Source: Aquirufa beregesia
Lineage (GTDB): Bacteria > Bacteroidota > Bacteroidia > Cytophagales > Spirosomataceae
DNA length: 64,000 bases
Direction of reading: 5' to 3'
Assembly: GCF_011090385.1 (NCBI RefSeq)
Contig: NZ_SEWW01000002.1
Coordinates: forward strand, 113,825-177,824
Within the stretch, counting starts at the first letter, position 1. The number at the start of each line of letters is the position of its first letter. The notes under the pieces were generated by a model. The model ran no database searches, was not told the origin of the DNA, and saw nothing but the letters and a program-made list of their open reading frames with translations. Shown piece after piece: positions 17,779 through 25,863 of the stretch. Made by a program: the position numbers and the translations under genes.

Positions 17779-18111
17779 ATGGGAGCAAGTAAGATTATTA
17801 ATTATACCGAAGAGCAGATTTTAGTAGCAAAATATGCTAAGGCCTTATCGCATCCGGCTCGAATGGCTATTATGCAACTATTGTTGACGAAACAATCTTG
17901 CATTTGTGGTGATATTGTGGATGAGCTACCCATTTCTCAGTCGACCGTTTCTCAACATTTAAAAGAATTGAAAGAAGCGGGTTTGGTTAGAGGTCAAATA
18001 GATGGAGTATCGATTTGCTATTGTATCAATGAACCTGAGTGGGCTAAATTAACCGAATTGTTAGGTCATTTTTTTGAAAAACGGCACGTAAAAACAAGTA
18101 GTTGTTGTTAA
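17779..18111 (+). CDS. arsR: ArsR-family metalloregulator
   Basis: A 110-residue winged-helix repressor; the ATG at 17779 is chosen because an upstream in-frame ATG (17668) would translate through the operator palindrome. The DNA-binding helices include [23 protein letters not shown]. Cys41 and Cys43 (SCICGD) are in the position of the arsenite-binding cysteines of ArsR, with further pairs at 80/82 and 109/110. It should repress the downstream genes and release DNA on binding As(III), or possibly a methylarsenical. Two operator-like palindromes (17759 and 18130) flank the gene. Confidence 0.92.
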   Translation: MGASKIINYTEEQILVAKYAKALSHPARMAIMQLLLTKQSCICGDIVDELPISQSTVSQHLKELKEAGLVRGQIDGVSICYCINEPEWAKLTELLGHFFEKRHVKTSSCC

Positions 18112-18129
18112 ATTTTTTTGTTTAAATCC

Positions 18130-18145
18130 ATCGTAAAATTACGAT
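18130..18145. promoter_or_regulatory. ArsR operator 2
   Basis: ATCGTAAAATTACGAT differs from operator 1 in only one central base. It lies 19 bases before the arsM start, between arsR and arsM, so arsM may have its own ArsR-controlled promoter. Confidence 0.7.
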
Positions 18146-18164
18146 TAATTAAAATCAACATACC

Positions 18165-19010
18165 ATGAAAACAGAACAGGAATTAAAGGAAATTGTCAAG
18201 CAAAAATATGGCGAAATTGCCATGCAGGGAAAAGAAGAAAACATGGCTTCATGCTGTGGAGCTGGAGGATGCTCTACGGAGGTTTATAATATCATGTCGG
18301 AAGACTACACCACATTAGAAGGATATAATGCCGATGCGGATTTAGGTTTAGGATGTGGATTGCCTACACAATTTGCTAAAATGAAAAAGGGAGATGTGGT
18401 GGTAGATTTAGGTAGTGGAGCAGGAAATGATTGTTTCATTGCCCGCCATGAAGTAGGTGAAGCAGGCAAGGTGATTGGAGTAGACTTTACCCCACAAATG
18501 ATAGAAAGAGCACGTATCAACGCGGAGATTAGAGGATTTAATAATGTTGAATTTCGACAAGGGGATATAGAAAACATGCCCATTTCAGCCAATGTAGCCG
18601 ATGTCATTGTGAGTAATTGTGTATTGAATTTGGTGCCTAATAAAGCAGGGGTATTTCAAGATATATTTCGGGTATTAAAGCCAGGAGGCCATTTCAGCAT
18701 TTCAGATGTAGTGCTTATTGGCGAGTTACCTTCAGGATTGCAGAAAGATGCGGAAATGTACGCAGGTTGTGTAGCAGGGGCCATTCAAAAAGAGGATTAT
18801 ATGCAATTAATTCAGATTAGTGGATTTGTGAATGTGCAAATTCAGAAAGAAAAGCCCATTGTTATTCCCAATGATATTTTGAGTCATTATTTGAGTGCTC
18901 AAGAGATCGAGGAATTTAAGTCTGGTAAAACAGGGATATTTTCGATTTCAGTGTATGCACAAAAGCCTAGTGAAGAAAATGCCTGTAAACCAGGTTCAGG
19001 TTGTTGCTAA
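18165..19010 (+). CDS. arsM: Arsenite S-adenosylmethionine methyltransferase
   Basis: A 281-residue cytoplasmic methyltransferase. The SAM motif VVVDLGSGAGNDCF lies at about residues 78-91, and VIGVDFTPQMIERA follows. The three cysteines essential in ArsM are identifiable: Cys64 (GLGCGLP), Cys152 (SNCVLNLV) and Cys202 (YAGCVAGA). An N-terminal CCGAGGC cluster and a C-terminal cysteine-rich tail (SGCC) are present, as in many ArsM proteins. It converts As(III) to mono-, di- and trimethylated arsenicals, a detoxification route. Operator 2 is directly upstream, and the DinB gene starts 11 bases after its stop. Confidence 0.95.
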   Translation: MKTEQELKEIVKQKYGEIAMQGKEENMASCCGAGGCSTEVYNIMSEDYTTLEGYNADADLGLGCGLPTQFAKMKKGDVVVDLGSGAGNDCFIARHEVGEAGKVIGVDFTPQMIERARINAEIRGFNNVEFRQGDIENMPISANVADVIVSNCVLNLVPNKAGVFQDIFRVLKPGGHFSISDVVLIGELPSGLQKDAEMYAGCVAGAIQKEDYMQLIQISGFVNVQIQKEKPIVIPNDILSHYLSAQEIEEFKSGKTGIFSISVYAQKPSEENACKPGSGCC

Positions 19011-19021
19011 ATACGTATTAT

Positions 19022-19480
19022 ATGCAATCAAAGACACATATTTTAGTAGATTTGTGGGTCGAGTCTAGGACTCGATTCACCAAATTGTTGGATGGCATTA
19101 CTGAGGCAGATTTACGAAAAAAGCTAGGGGAATCGCCGAATTCAGCTGGTTTTTTGATACGCCATATCGGGGATGTAGAATTGCTATTTGCTAAGAATGT
19201 GTTTGGAGATTCGTCGGTTAAAGTCGTGGCTAAAACGGTCATAGATCAAAAAGATTCTGGAGAATGGACTAATTTGGTTGAGCTAACTACCTATGTACAG
19301 GATTCCTTTGAAAAATTGTATTCCATCGTTTCTAAGCAAGGGGAAGAAGATTGGGAACAAATCATTACGACCAAAGAATTTGGAACGAAAACAAAATCTG
19401 AGGCATTTGGGAGAATTGTTTCGCATACGGCTTATCATGCAGGGCAGTTAGCCGTAGTTTTAAAATATGGTCAATTATAA
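19022..19480 (+). CDS. DinB-family (DUF1572-like) protein
   Basis: 152 residues from the ATG at 19022; an ATG at 19001 in the same frame overlaps the end of arsM and is disfavoured. It has the four-helix DinB pattern, with histidines placed as metal ligands: GFLIRHIGDVELLFA (first) and IVSHTAYHAGQLAVVLKY near the C-terminus (second and third). The DinB/YfiT superfamily includes thiol-dependent transferases (bacillithiol, mycothiol and glutathione types). The position in an arsenic operon suggests a thiol-linked role, but this is only inference. It is followed 8 bases later by an MFS transporter gene. Confidence 0.85.
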   Translation: MQSKTHILVDLWVESRTRFTKLLDGITEADLRKKLGESPNSAGFLIRHIGDVELLFAKNVFGDSSVKVVAKTVIDQKDSGEWTNLVELTTYVQDSFEKLYSIVSKQGEEDWEQIITTKEFGTKTKSEAFGRIVSHTAYHAGQLAVVLKYGQL

Positions 19481-19488
19481 ATAATAGA

Positions 19489-20799
19489 ATGATGGAGCAG
19501 GTTAAACTAGGTTTGCGAGAAAATTGGAAGCAGTTTGGTTTATTAGTGGTGATTAATGGGTTTGTTGGAGGAATGGTGGGCTTAGAGCGCTCCATTTTAC
19601 CTCAAATTGCAGAGAAAGAATTTGCATTAGCAGCAAAAACGGCCATACTCTCATTCATCATTGTTTTCGGCATTGTCAAAGCCTTTTCTAACTATTTTGC
19701 CGGGAGTTTAGCTAATCGTTTTGGTCGGAAAAACCTGTTGGTTTTTGGTTGGATCATGGCCATACCGATACCATTTTTACTCATGTTTGCACCTAATTGG
19801 AATTGGGTAATTTTAGCCAATGTTTTTTTAGGGATTAATCAGGGCTTAGCGTGGAGCTCAACGGTAGTGATGAAGATCGATTTAGTGGGAGAGAAGCAGC
19901 GAGGACTAGCTATGGGAATTAATGAATCAGCGGGGTATTTGTCGGTGGCACTTTTTGCTTTTTTATCTGGATATATTGCTAATCAGTATGGGCTGCGACC
20001 TTATCCTTTTTATCTAGGAATAGTTTTGGTCATCTTGGGTTTATTGGGAAGTTATTTCTTCATAAAAGATACACGACAGCATGTGACACAAGAGGAGCAA
20101 ACGAGTCGAATTCCACGATTGAAACAAATTTTCCAAGATACTACCTGGAAAAATCGAAATTTAGGGTCGGTTACTCAGGCAGGATTGATTAATAATTTAA
20201 ACGATGGTATGATGTGGGGAATTTTTCCTATTCTGTTGGCGAGTAAGGATTTCGAATTAAAAGAAATAGGCATAATCACTGCTATATATCCAGCTGTTTG
20301 GGGTTTGGGGCAATTATTAACAGGTAAAATGTCGGACAAGTTTTGTAAAAAAGACATGTTATTTGTGGGAATGCTTTTGCAAGGAATCGCATTAATTCTT
20401 TTGATTTGGGCAGAAACGATAGGTCAATTTATGGGAATTTCCGCCTTATTGGGCTGGGGGACAGCGATGGTCTATCCTACATTTTTGGCTACTTTGGCGG
20501 AGAATACCCATCCTTTAGATCGGGCTAAAAGTATGGGAATCTTTAGGCTATGGAGAGATTTAGGGTATGCTATTGGAGCTTTGATGACAGGCATATTGGC
20601 CGACTACTTTGGGATACTTTCCGCGATTATTTTTATAGGAATTTTGACGTGTATGTCAGCACTACTTATTAAAATCCGAATGCGCTGTGGAGAAGGGGAT
20701 TCAGTAAAAATTTGGGATTGGCTGATTGGGAAGAAAGCTACATCTACTTGCACAAACTCACATTCCATGGTTCAGTCGACGGAATGGATGATATCCTAA
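19489..20799 (+). CDS. MFS efflux transporter in the arsenic operon
   Basis: A 436-residue major-facilitator protein with about twelve hydrophobic segments and the family loop motif (ANRFGRKNLLVFGW, between segments 2 and 3). A second ATG at 19492 could be the start. The gene is last in an arsR-arsM-dinB-MFS cluster, so it likely exports an arsenical. No ArsB, Acr3, ArsP or ArsC homologue is present in this window. MFS proteins such as ArsJ and ArsK are known arsenic exporters, but assignment to either is uncertain. The tail (about residues 400-436) is polar and includes one Cys. Its stop lies 3 bases from that of the convergent regulator. Confidence 0.8.
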   Translation: MMEQVKLGLRENWKQFGLLVVINGFVGGMVGLERSILPQIAEKEFALAAKTAILSFIIVFGIVKAFSNYFAGSLANRFGRKNLLVFGWIMAIPIPFLLMFAPNWNWVILANVFLGINQGLAWSSTVVMKIDLVGEKQRGLAMGINESAGYLSVALFAFLSGYIANQYGLRPYPFYLGIVLVILGLLGSYFFIKDTRQHVTQEEQTSRIPRLKQIFQDTTWKNRNLGSVTQAGLINNLNDGMMWGIFPILLASKDFELKEIGIITAIYPAVWGLGQLLTGKMSDKFCKKDMLFVGMLLQGIALILLIWAETIGQFMGISALLGWGTAMVYPTFLATLAENTHPLDRAKSMGIFRLWRDLGYAIGALMTGILADYFGILSAIIFIGILTCMSALLIKIRMRCGEGDSVKIWDWLIGKKATSTCTNSHSMVQSTEWMIS

Positions 20800-20802
20800 A
20801 TT

Positions 20803-22485
20803 TTATCCTTTTAAAAAATGTTGCTTGATGTATTTACTGGTATAACCAACACGCTGGCTAATTTTTTCTATAGGAACTTGTTTGTATTTAAGATCTAATA
20901 CAATTTCTTTTTTAATCTGTTTGATTAATTCCAAGGTGTTTTTGTCGTGTTTTTTTAATATCCGGTTTAGATGAACGCGTGAAATTCGGTAATGCTCAGC
21001 AATGCTTTCCACACTGATTAGGTGTTCATTTTTTAACATATCTTCCCGAATTCTTTCGGGAGTAATCTCCACTTTGGGTGTTTTGTAATTTTCGGGTATT
21101 CCTTGGTTTCGGTAGCGAATAAATACCATACTTCCTACGATGACCAGCAAGGTAAATCCCAGGGCAATTAGTAAGGATGTATCGACTTTGCCATCATCTA
21201 TTATTTCTGGCTCCAAACTGGGTAAAATTTCATTGATGAGTTGGGGAAGATTAATGACATACAGGCCTTCTGTAGAGCCCGCAAATATTCTTTCGTTCCA
21301 GCTACTTAAAGCCCTTTTATTGAATTCTACATTTTCGATAATTTGAAAGACTTCTTTATTCTGCGTATAAAGAAATAGCCCTTCAAAGCTTGTGAACAGG
21401 ATGTTGTTCCCAATAAATATGGATTGAATGATGTGTTTATGACGGAAAAGAAGGTGGCTTTTTTTCGTTTTTAAATCGAATTCATATAGGCCATCATTAC
21501 AAGATAGAATGATTTGCTCTCCTTTGATGGTGATATCATAAATGGAAGATCCAATGTGGACAGATTCAATTTTTCGTTGAATCAAGTCATATACATATAA
21601 TTTTCCATTGGCGTTTCCTAGTAAGAGCAGATTACCCAAATTTTCGATGTCATGAAACTGAGAACTATGCGTAATGATTTTGTTTACAGTATTTTTTTTA
21701 AGATTGATGGTTCCTATTGCCTCTGTTGATTGAAAATAAGTCAGTGCCCCAATTTTTATCAATTTTTTAAAATGTAAGATGTCTGTTTTCAAAGGTAGAC
21801 GAATCCACTGATTGTTTATTAATTGATAAATGGGGTCAGAATTTAAATAATATTGATCGTCAATTTTATTGGTTTCTCCACTAGCGAAATGGGTTCCGGA
21901 TATGGGTTTATTTGAAAACACTTCATTGGTAGAGTCTAGGAATATCCCAGCATAGGTGGCGATGATTCTGACATGATTGTCATTGTATATATGGCGTATC
22001 GACTTACCTCGATGTTGAATGGAATAGAATTTATGTATCCGATATTCTAGTAGAATTCCATTATAGCCTAGAAAATACGAATCACCAATAGTGGCTTCTG
22101 TCATATTATATTGGTCATAGCCTGGTAATAAATTGGCAATAGAACGATGGTTGATTTGATGACTTTCTGGGAACTGTAATGTACTAAATGTGCCGAATAT
22201 ATCTTGATTGTCGGTTTTGCTAATCCAAGTAAAGCGATCATTATCTTTTGGCGTGAATTTTAATTCATCAAAGCGGCCAGAATTGAATTTATATAAGTGA
22301 TTATCTGTCCGGACGATAAGATTTCTTCCATCTCCGTCAATATTGACTATTTTCTCAGGTAGGGAGTACGTTTTAACAAAAACCGTGTCTTGTGCAAATG
22401 TGCACAGGCTCATCAATAGCCCACAAATGGTGAATAGTAGTCCTTCGCAAATTGGTTTAATGACGGCTTGCGTTTTTTGGATCAT
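20803..22485 (-). CDS. SusR-like membrane-spanning regulator: beta-propeller sensor fused to AraC-type HTH
   Basis: A 560-residue protein in four parts. An N-terminal signal or anchor segment (about residues 10-30) is followed by a long periplasmic region (about 35-430) rich in short beta strands, as in propeller sensors. One membrane span follows (about 437-457), then a cytoplasmic AraC-like DNA-binding domain with two helix-turn-helix units (about 478-560). There is no histidine kinase or receiver domain, so signal input and DNA binding lie on one chain, as in Bacteroides SusR. It probably controls the downstream glycan locus (22804-29124), which is encoded on the same strand. The chain ends right after the second HTH. 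Confidence 0.8.
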   Translation of the reverse strand: MIQKTQAVIKPICEGLLFTICGLLMSLCTFAQDTVFVKTYSLPEKIVNIDGDGRNLIVRTDNHLYKFNSGRFDELKFTPKDNDRFTWISKTDNQDIFGTFSTLQFPESHQINHRSIANLLPGYDQYNMTEATIGDSYFLGYNGILLEYRIHKFYSIQHRGKSIRHIYNDNHVRIIATYAGIFLDSTNEVFSNKPISGTHFASGETNKIDDQYYLNSDPIYQLINNQWIRLPLKTDILHFKKLIKIGALTYFQSTEAIGTINLKKNTVNKIITHSSQFHDIENLGNLLLLGNANGKLYVYDLIQRKIESVHIGSSIYDITIKGEQIILSCNDGLYEFDLKTKKSHLLFRHKHIIQSIFIGNNILFTSFEGLFLYTQNKEVFQIIENVEFNKRALSSWNERIFAGSTEGLYVINLPQLINEILPSLEPEIIDDGKVDTSLLIALGFTLLVIVGSMVFIRYRNQGIPENYKTPKVEITPERIREDMLKNEHLISVESIAEHYRISRVHLNRILKKHDKNTLELIKQIKKEIVLDLKYKQVPIEKISQRVGYTSKYIKQHFLKG

Positions 22486-22803
22486 TTCTGGAAAAGATTC
22501 AGAATATTCTCTAAAAGTAACATTATTTTACTTTTTAGTAACAAATGTTCTTGATTTAGTACGCTAATTTAAAGAAAAATTTACGGCAATTATTTAATTT
22601 TGTAATTCAATTTGATTGCATGAAAATTCAATTTGGTTGAAAAATAGATTGCATAAAAAGTAGATTGATTGTTTGAAGGGATTTAATATCCGGTCTTTCA
22701 TGAAAATTTGATTAATTATTAGAGAAATAAGTAGAACACGGGTTTTTAAAGTCTAGACTTAATTCAAGTCTAGACTTTTTTGTTTTTAATAGATCTTATC
22801 CCT
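22486..22803. other. Intergenic region, no gene seen
   Basis: This AT-rich gap of 318 bases lies between the regulator start and the end of the GH43/GH32-like gene, both on the minus strand. It holds the hairpin at 22748-22778. I see no ORF or RNA gene, and no promoter I can place with confidence. Confidence 0.5.
22748..22778. terminator. Bidirectional hairpin terminator
   Basis: Two copies of the self-complementary 12-mer AAGTCTAGACTT, separated by AATTC, pair as a stem. On the plus strand T runs follow. On the minus strand it would follow the glycosidase gene ending at 22804. Confidence 0.6.
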
Positions 22804-23700
22804 CTATTCGGATTGATACACATGCACCTTGGAGTGCATCGTATATAAGCGAAATCCTTGACCCTTTGGCACAAGGATATTACTTGATTCATTATTCCCT
22901 ATGATGGGATTTTGAGGGTATTTTGTCCAGTGGATAAGATCTTTAGAAACAGCTACATTACTTGACCATTCTCTCCAGTCTTTATAAGCTGTGGCATGAT
23001 AATAACCATAATAGTAGCCTTGATGATAGATGACCTGATTCATGGCTACCCCATATAAGTCATAAGCCTCTGGGCCCATTTCTAATACGGGATGATCTTG
23101 CACATTGACCCAGTCGATGAGGTTAATGGATTTAGCTAGCCAAATGCCCAGGTCATCCCTTTCATAAAACAAATAATAGATGCCTTTCGCTACAATGACA
23201 CAGGGTGTCCCAAAGGCTCCTTTATCGATTGGCTGGCCATTGGTTTTAGTAATCTTTAGATTTCCCAATTCTTTCCAGTCGGTTTTATTGGTTGAAATAA
23301 GTAGATGAGTCGTGTCTCCTTTACCTTCGGCAAACATGTAATAGCTTTTACCTTTTTTGAGAACGAATACATCTTCAATCCATTGCTTCGGATTGATGGG
23401 ATTGGCAGGATGTTTTTTCCAGTGTAAGCCATCTGGTGAAGTGGCATATCCAAGATGCTTGATAGGGTCTCTTTTGGAATATCCTGTATACCACAGATGA
23501 TAGCCATCTTTTTCTTTTAGTATGTAACCCCTTTCCCGAATTTGCTCATCCCAAGTTTGGGTGCCTGTGCCAGAAAAAATAGCTTCTTTGACCAAAGGTT
23601 TAAACTTGACTAAGGCATCAGGAAAGAGTGCTTGGCTTTGAGCAGAGAACGTGTAAAGGAGGACTATTAAATAGAATACTTTTTGAATGCCATGTTTCAT
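22804..23700 (-). CDS. Secreted GH43/GH32-superfamily glycosidase-like protein
   Basis: A 298-residue protein with a signal peptide (about 22 residues, ending FSAQSQ). The rest has the five-bladed propeller pattern of the GH43/GH32/GH68 superfamily: KDGYHLWYTGYSKRDP, ATSPDGLHWKKHPANPI and IEDVFVLKKGKSYYMFAEGK, then KGAFGTPCVIVAKGIYYLFY. Candidate carboxylates are visible (WDEQ, IEDVF), but the family cannot be fixed by eye and the true activity is uncertain. It is encoded between the SusR-like regulator and the SusC/SusD pair on the same strand, so it is likely part of the same polysaccharide-utilisation locus. Confidence 0.75.
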   Translation of the reverse strand: MKHGIQKVFYLIVLLYTFSAQSQALFPDALVKFKPLVKEAIFSGTGTQTWDEQIRERGYILKEKDGYHLWYTGYSKRDPIKHLGYATSPDGLHWKKHPANPINPKQWIEDVFVLKKGKSYYMFAEGKGDTTHLLISTNKTDWKELGNLKITKTNGQPIDKGAFGTPCVIVAKGIYYLFYERDDLGIWLAKSINLIDWVNVQDHPVLEMGPEAYDLYGVAMNQVIYHQGYYYGYYHATAYKDWREWSSNVAVSKDLIHWTKYPQNPIIGNNESSNILVPKGQGFRLYTMHSKVHVYQSE

Positions 23701-23991
23701 AGTATGGACAGATTTAAAGATTGAATTGAGAATTCATTAGAGAAAGATGATAAATCAAAAAAAGTCACATGAATATCAGGTGACTTTTTTGCATTACACT
23801 TCATCAACAAACTAAATTCTTAAAATTAATACTCTCAAATTAGATAGATTCTTCTTAATTCACAATAGCTAATAGGAGAACATTGATTTCCTAACGATTA
23901 TTTTTTATAAAAATTGTTAAATATGCTCTCAGATTAGTGCAAATGGCAAATTCTCATAAAAACCATTTACAGGTATGACCATTAATTCATA
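23701..23991. other. Intergenic region between SusD and the glycosidase, no gene seen
   Basis: This AT-rich region holds the second hairpin (23757-23790). Otherwise it probably holds the promoter of the downstream glycosidase. I see no ORF longer than chance. Confidence 0.5.
23757..23790. terminator. Bidirectional hairpin terminator
   Basis: AAAAAAGTCAC (23758-23768) pairs with GTGACTTTTTT (23780-23790). It reads as a terminator on both strands, here after the SusD gene and before the glycosidase. Confidence 0.65.
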
Positions 23992-24024
23992 AAGAAGGCC
24001 TACTTTTTAAGTAGGCCTTCTTTT
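23992..24024 (-). terminator. Terminator of the SusD gene
   Basis: GAAGGCCTAC pairs with GTAGGCCTTC around a TTTTTAA loop. It touches the SusD stop codon at 24024-24026 and is the strongest hairpin in this region. Confidence 0.75.
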
Positions 24025-25793
24025 TACCATCCTGGATTTTGTACTAGTTTGGGGTTGGTAATTAAATCACCAGCAGGAATAGGATATAAATAGTGTTTGT
24101 TTTCCCATTTCCTTGGAATATTATTGAACCAAGTCAATTCTCCTGAGGAACCATTAGAAAGTAATTGAGGATTGGCTTTTCCACTGATTAATGGAGAGAC
24201 TTCTACATAAGTTACACCCGATACTTTGGTAGGTAGTTTTTGGTAGAAAGCCACATCCAATTTGCCATCTTCATTTAAGTCCATAGGAGTATCCAAGCTG
24301 GGAACATACATGCCATTCCATTCCATTTGCATCAGTTCCCCTCTTCTCCATCTAACAATATCATCAAAACGGAAACCTTCTAAGCATAATTCGATACCTC
24401 TTTCTCTTCGAACTTCTAGAATAACGGGGTCAGTAATAGCTGGGAAATAAGTAGTTTGAAGGTAGGTGTCAATTACCTTAGGCAAGGTACTTGTTCCCCC
24501 CGTAATGCCGGCTCTTTTTCTTAGAAGCCCTATGCTTGCAGCCCAATCAGCATCTGTCAATGAACCTAATTCTGCTTTTGCTTCGGCATAATTCAGTAAT
24601 ACTTCAGCATATCGGATGATGGATACGGAGTTTATATTCAAATCGCGGGTATCATAATACATGTCATCCAATGCCCACTTAATCGGTTGATATCCTGTGA
24701 AAGTATAAGAGAATAATGGAGGAGCTGCTTCCACAACCCCATTGTTTAAGCGTTTGTAATCACCTGAGCGAATGGTTTGTTGTAAACGCTTATCTCTACC
24801 TTTCACTTCATCTTTAAATAACATGGTTTTATACGCTGGATTATTCGTAAAAGGAGTTCCATCAATATTCAAATAGGTATTGATGAATGATCGAATGAAG
24901 TTGGCCTTATCTCCGTAGGTTCCAGATGTCCAATACCAGTTACCATCATTTAAGTTGTTCAAAGCTAGGTCACATACAGCAGAAAGTATCACCTCAGTGG
25001 CCAATGGTGCAGGATTGATGAAAACTTGACGATATGATTTATCAACACCAGCCCCATCATATAATTTATAACCGGCTTCATCCATCACCACTTTGGCTGC
25101 CGCAGCGGCTTGCGTTAATAAGTTGGCAGAGCTAGAGCCCAAATTAAGGGTGGTTTGGTATTTTCTTAATGTACCTTCATATAGACAAACGCGTGATTTG
25201 AAAGCAAATGCTGCGTATTTTGTTACCAAACTACGGGTTCCTTCTGTTTTAGCTGTGATATTGGCACAAGCAAAATTTAAATCGGCAATGACAGAGTCCA
25301 TGACCATCACGCGAGAGTCCCTACCTTTGTTTAGTAGCTCTGTATCTGACACATCCAATGGTTTATTGATCCATGGGACGTCTCCAAACCGTTTTACTTT
25401 TTCATAATAAAACCAAGCTCGAAAGAATCGAGCGATACCAATGTAGTTATTTCTAACGGCTAAAGGGACCTTAGGGTCGTTACAGTTTTTGATGAAATAA
25501 TTGATATTTCTCAAATCAGACCAAGACCAGCCTGAACTCACCTCCGCACTAAAGTTACCTGGAGTGATGAAGGGTGGAGTGTCTTTTCTGGCGATGTAGT
25601 CCGACATGGCATCGGCACGATGTAAGTTTTTACCATTCATCATATTATAGAATGAATTGGTATATAGTATAAGGCCACTTTCACTACTGAAAATAGGGCC
25701 TTTGGTGGTCGTTGCCTCTGGAATTTCTTCCAAACTACATCCAAAAAATAAACTGGATGTGAAAAGTAGGCAGAAGATATAGTTAAGTTTCAT
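24024..25793 (-). CDS. SusD/RagB-family outer-membrane lipoprotein
   Basis: A 589-residue lipoprotein (lipobox FFGC, Cys at about residue 19). It has the SusD pattern: aromatic-rich helical repeats near the N-terminus, FFRAWFYYEKVKRFGDVPWI (about residues 127-146), and the C-terminal helix region VRRERGIELCLEGFRFDDIVRW. It ends LVQNPGW, the classical SusD tail. Together with SusC it captures oligosaccharides at the outer membrane. Its gene lies 70 bases downstream of susC on the same strand, and a strong terminator directly follows. A glycosidase gene is the next gene downstream. Confidence 0.93.
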   Translation of the reverse strand: MKLNYIFCLLFTSSLFFGCSLEEIPEATTTKGPIFSSESGLILYTNSFYNMMNGKNLHRADAMSDYIARKDTPPFITPGNFSAEVSSGWSWSDLRNINYFIKNCNDPKVPLAVRNNYIGIARFFRAWFYYEKVKRFGDVPWINKPLDVSDTELLNKGRDSRVMVMDSVIADLNFACANITAKTEGTRSLVTKYAAFAFKSRVCLYEGTLRKYQTTLNLGSSSANLLTQAAAAAKVVMDEAGYKLYDGAGVDKSYRQVFINPAPLATEVILSAVCDLALNNLNDGNWYWTSGTYGDKANFIRSFINTYLNIDGTPFTNNPAYKTMLFKDEVKGRDKRLQQTIRSGDYKRLNNGVVEAAPPLFSYTFTGYQPIKWALDDMYYDTRDLNINSVSIIRYAEVLLNYAEAKAELGSLTDADWAASIGLLRKRAGITGGTSTLPKVIDTYLQTTYFPAITDPVILEVRRERGIELCLEGFRFDDIVRWRRGELMQMEWNGMYVPSLDTPMDLNEDGKLDVAFYQKLPTKVSGVTYVEVSPLISGKANPQLLSNGSSGELTWFNNIPRKWENKHYLYPIPAGDLITNPKLVQNPGW

Positions 25794-25863
25794 GATCTTT
25801 TGTTAAAATTTTAAGGTTGTTTTACCTGCTGAGAATGTCATTTGTAAGTTGATTCTCGGCTCA

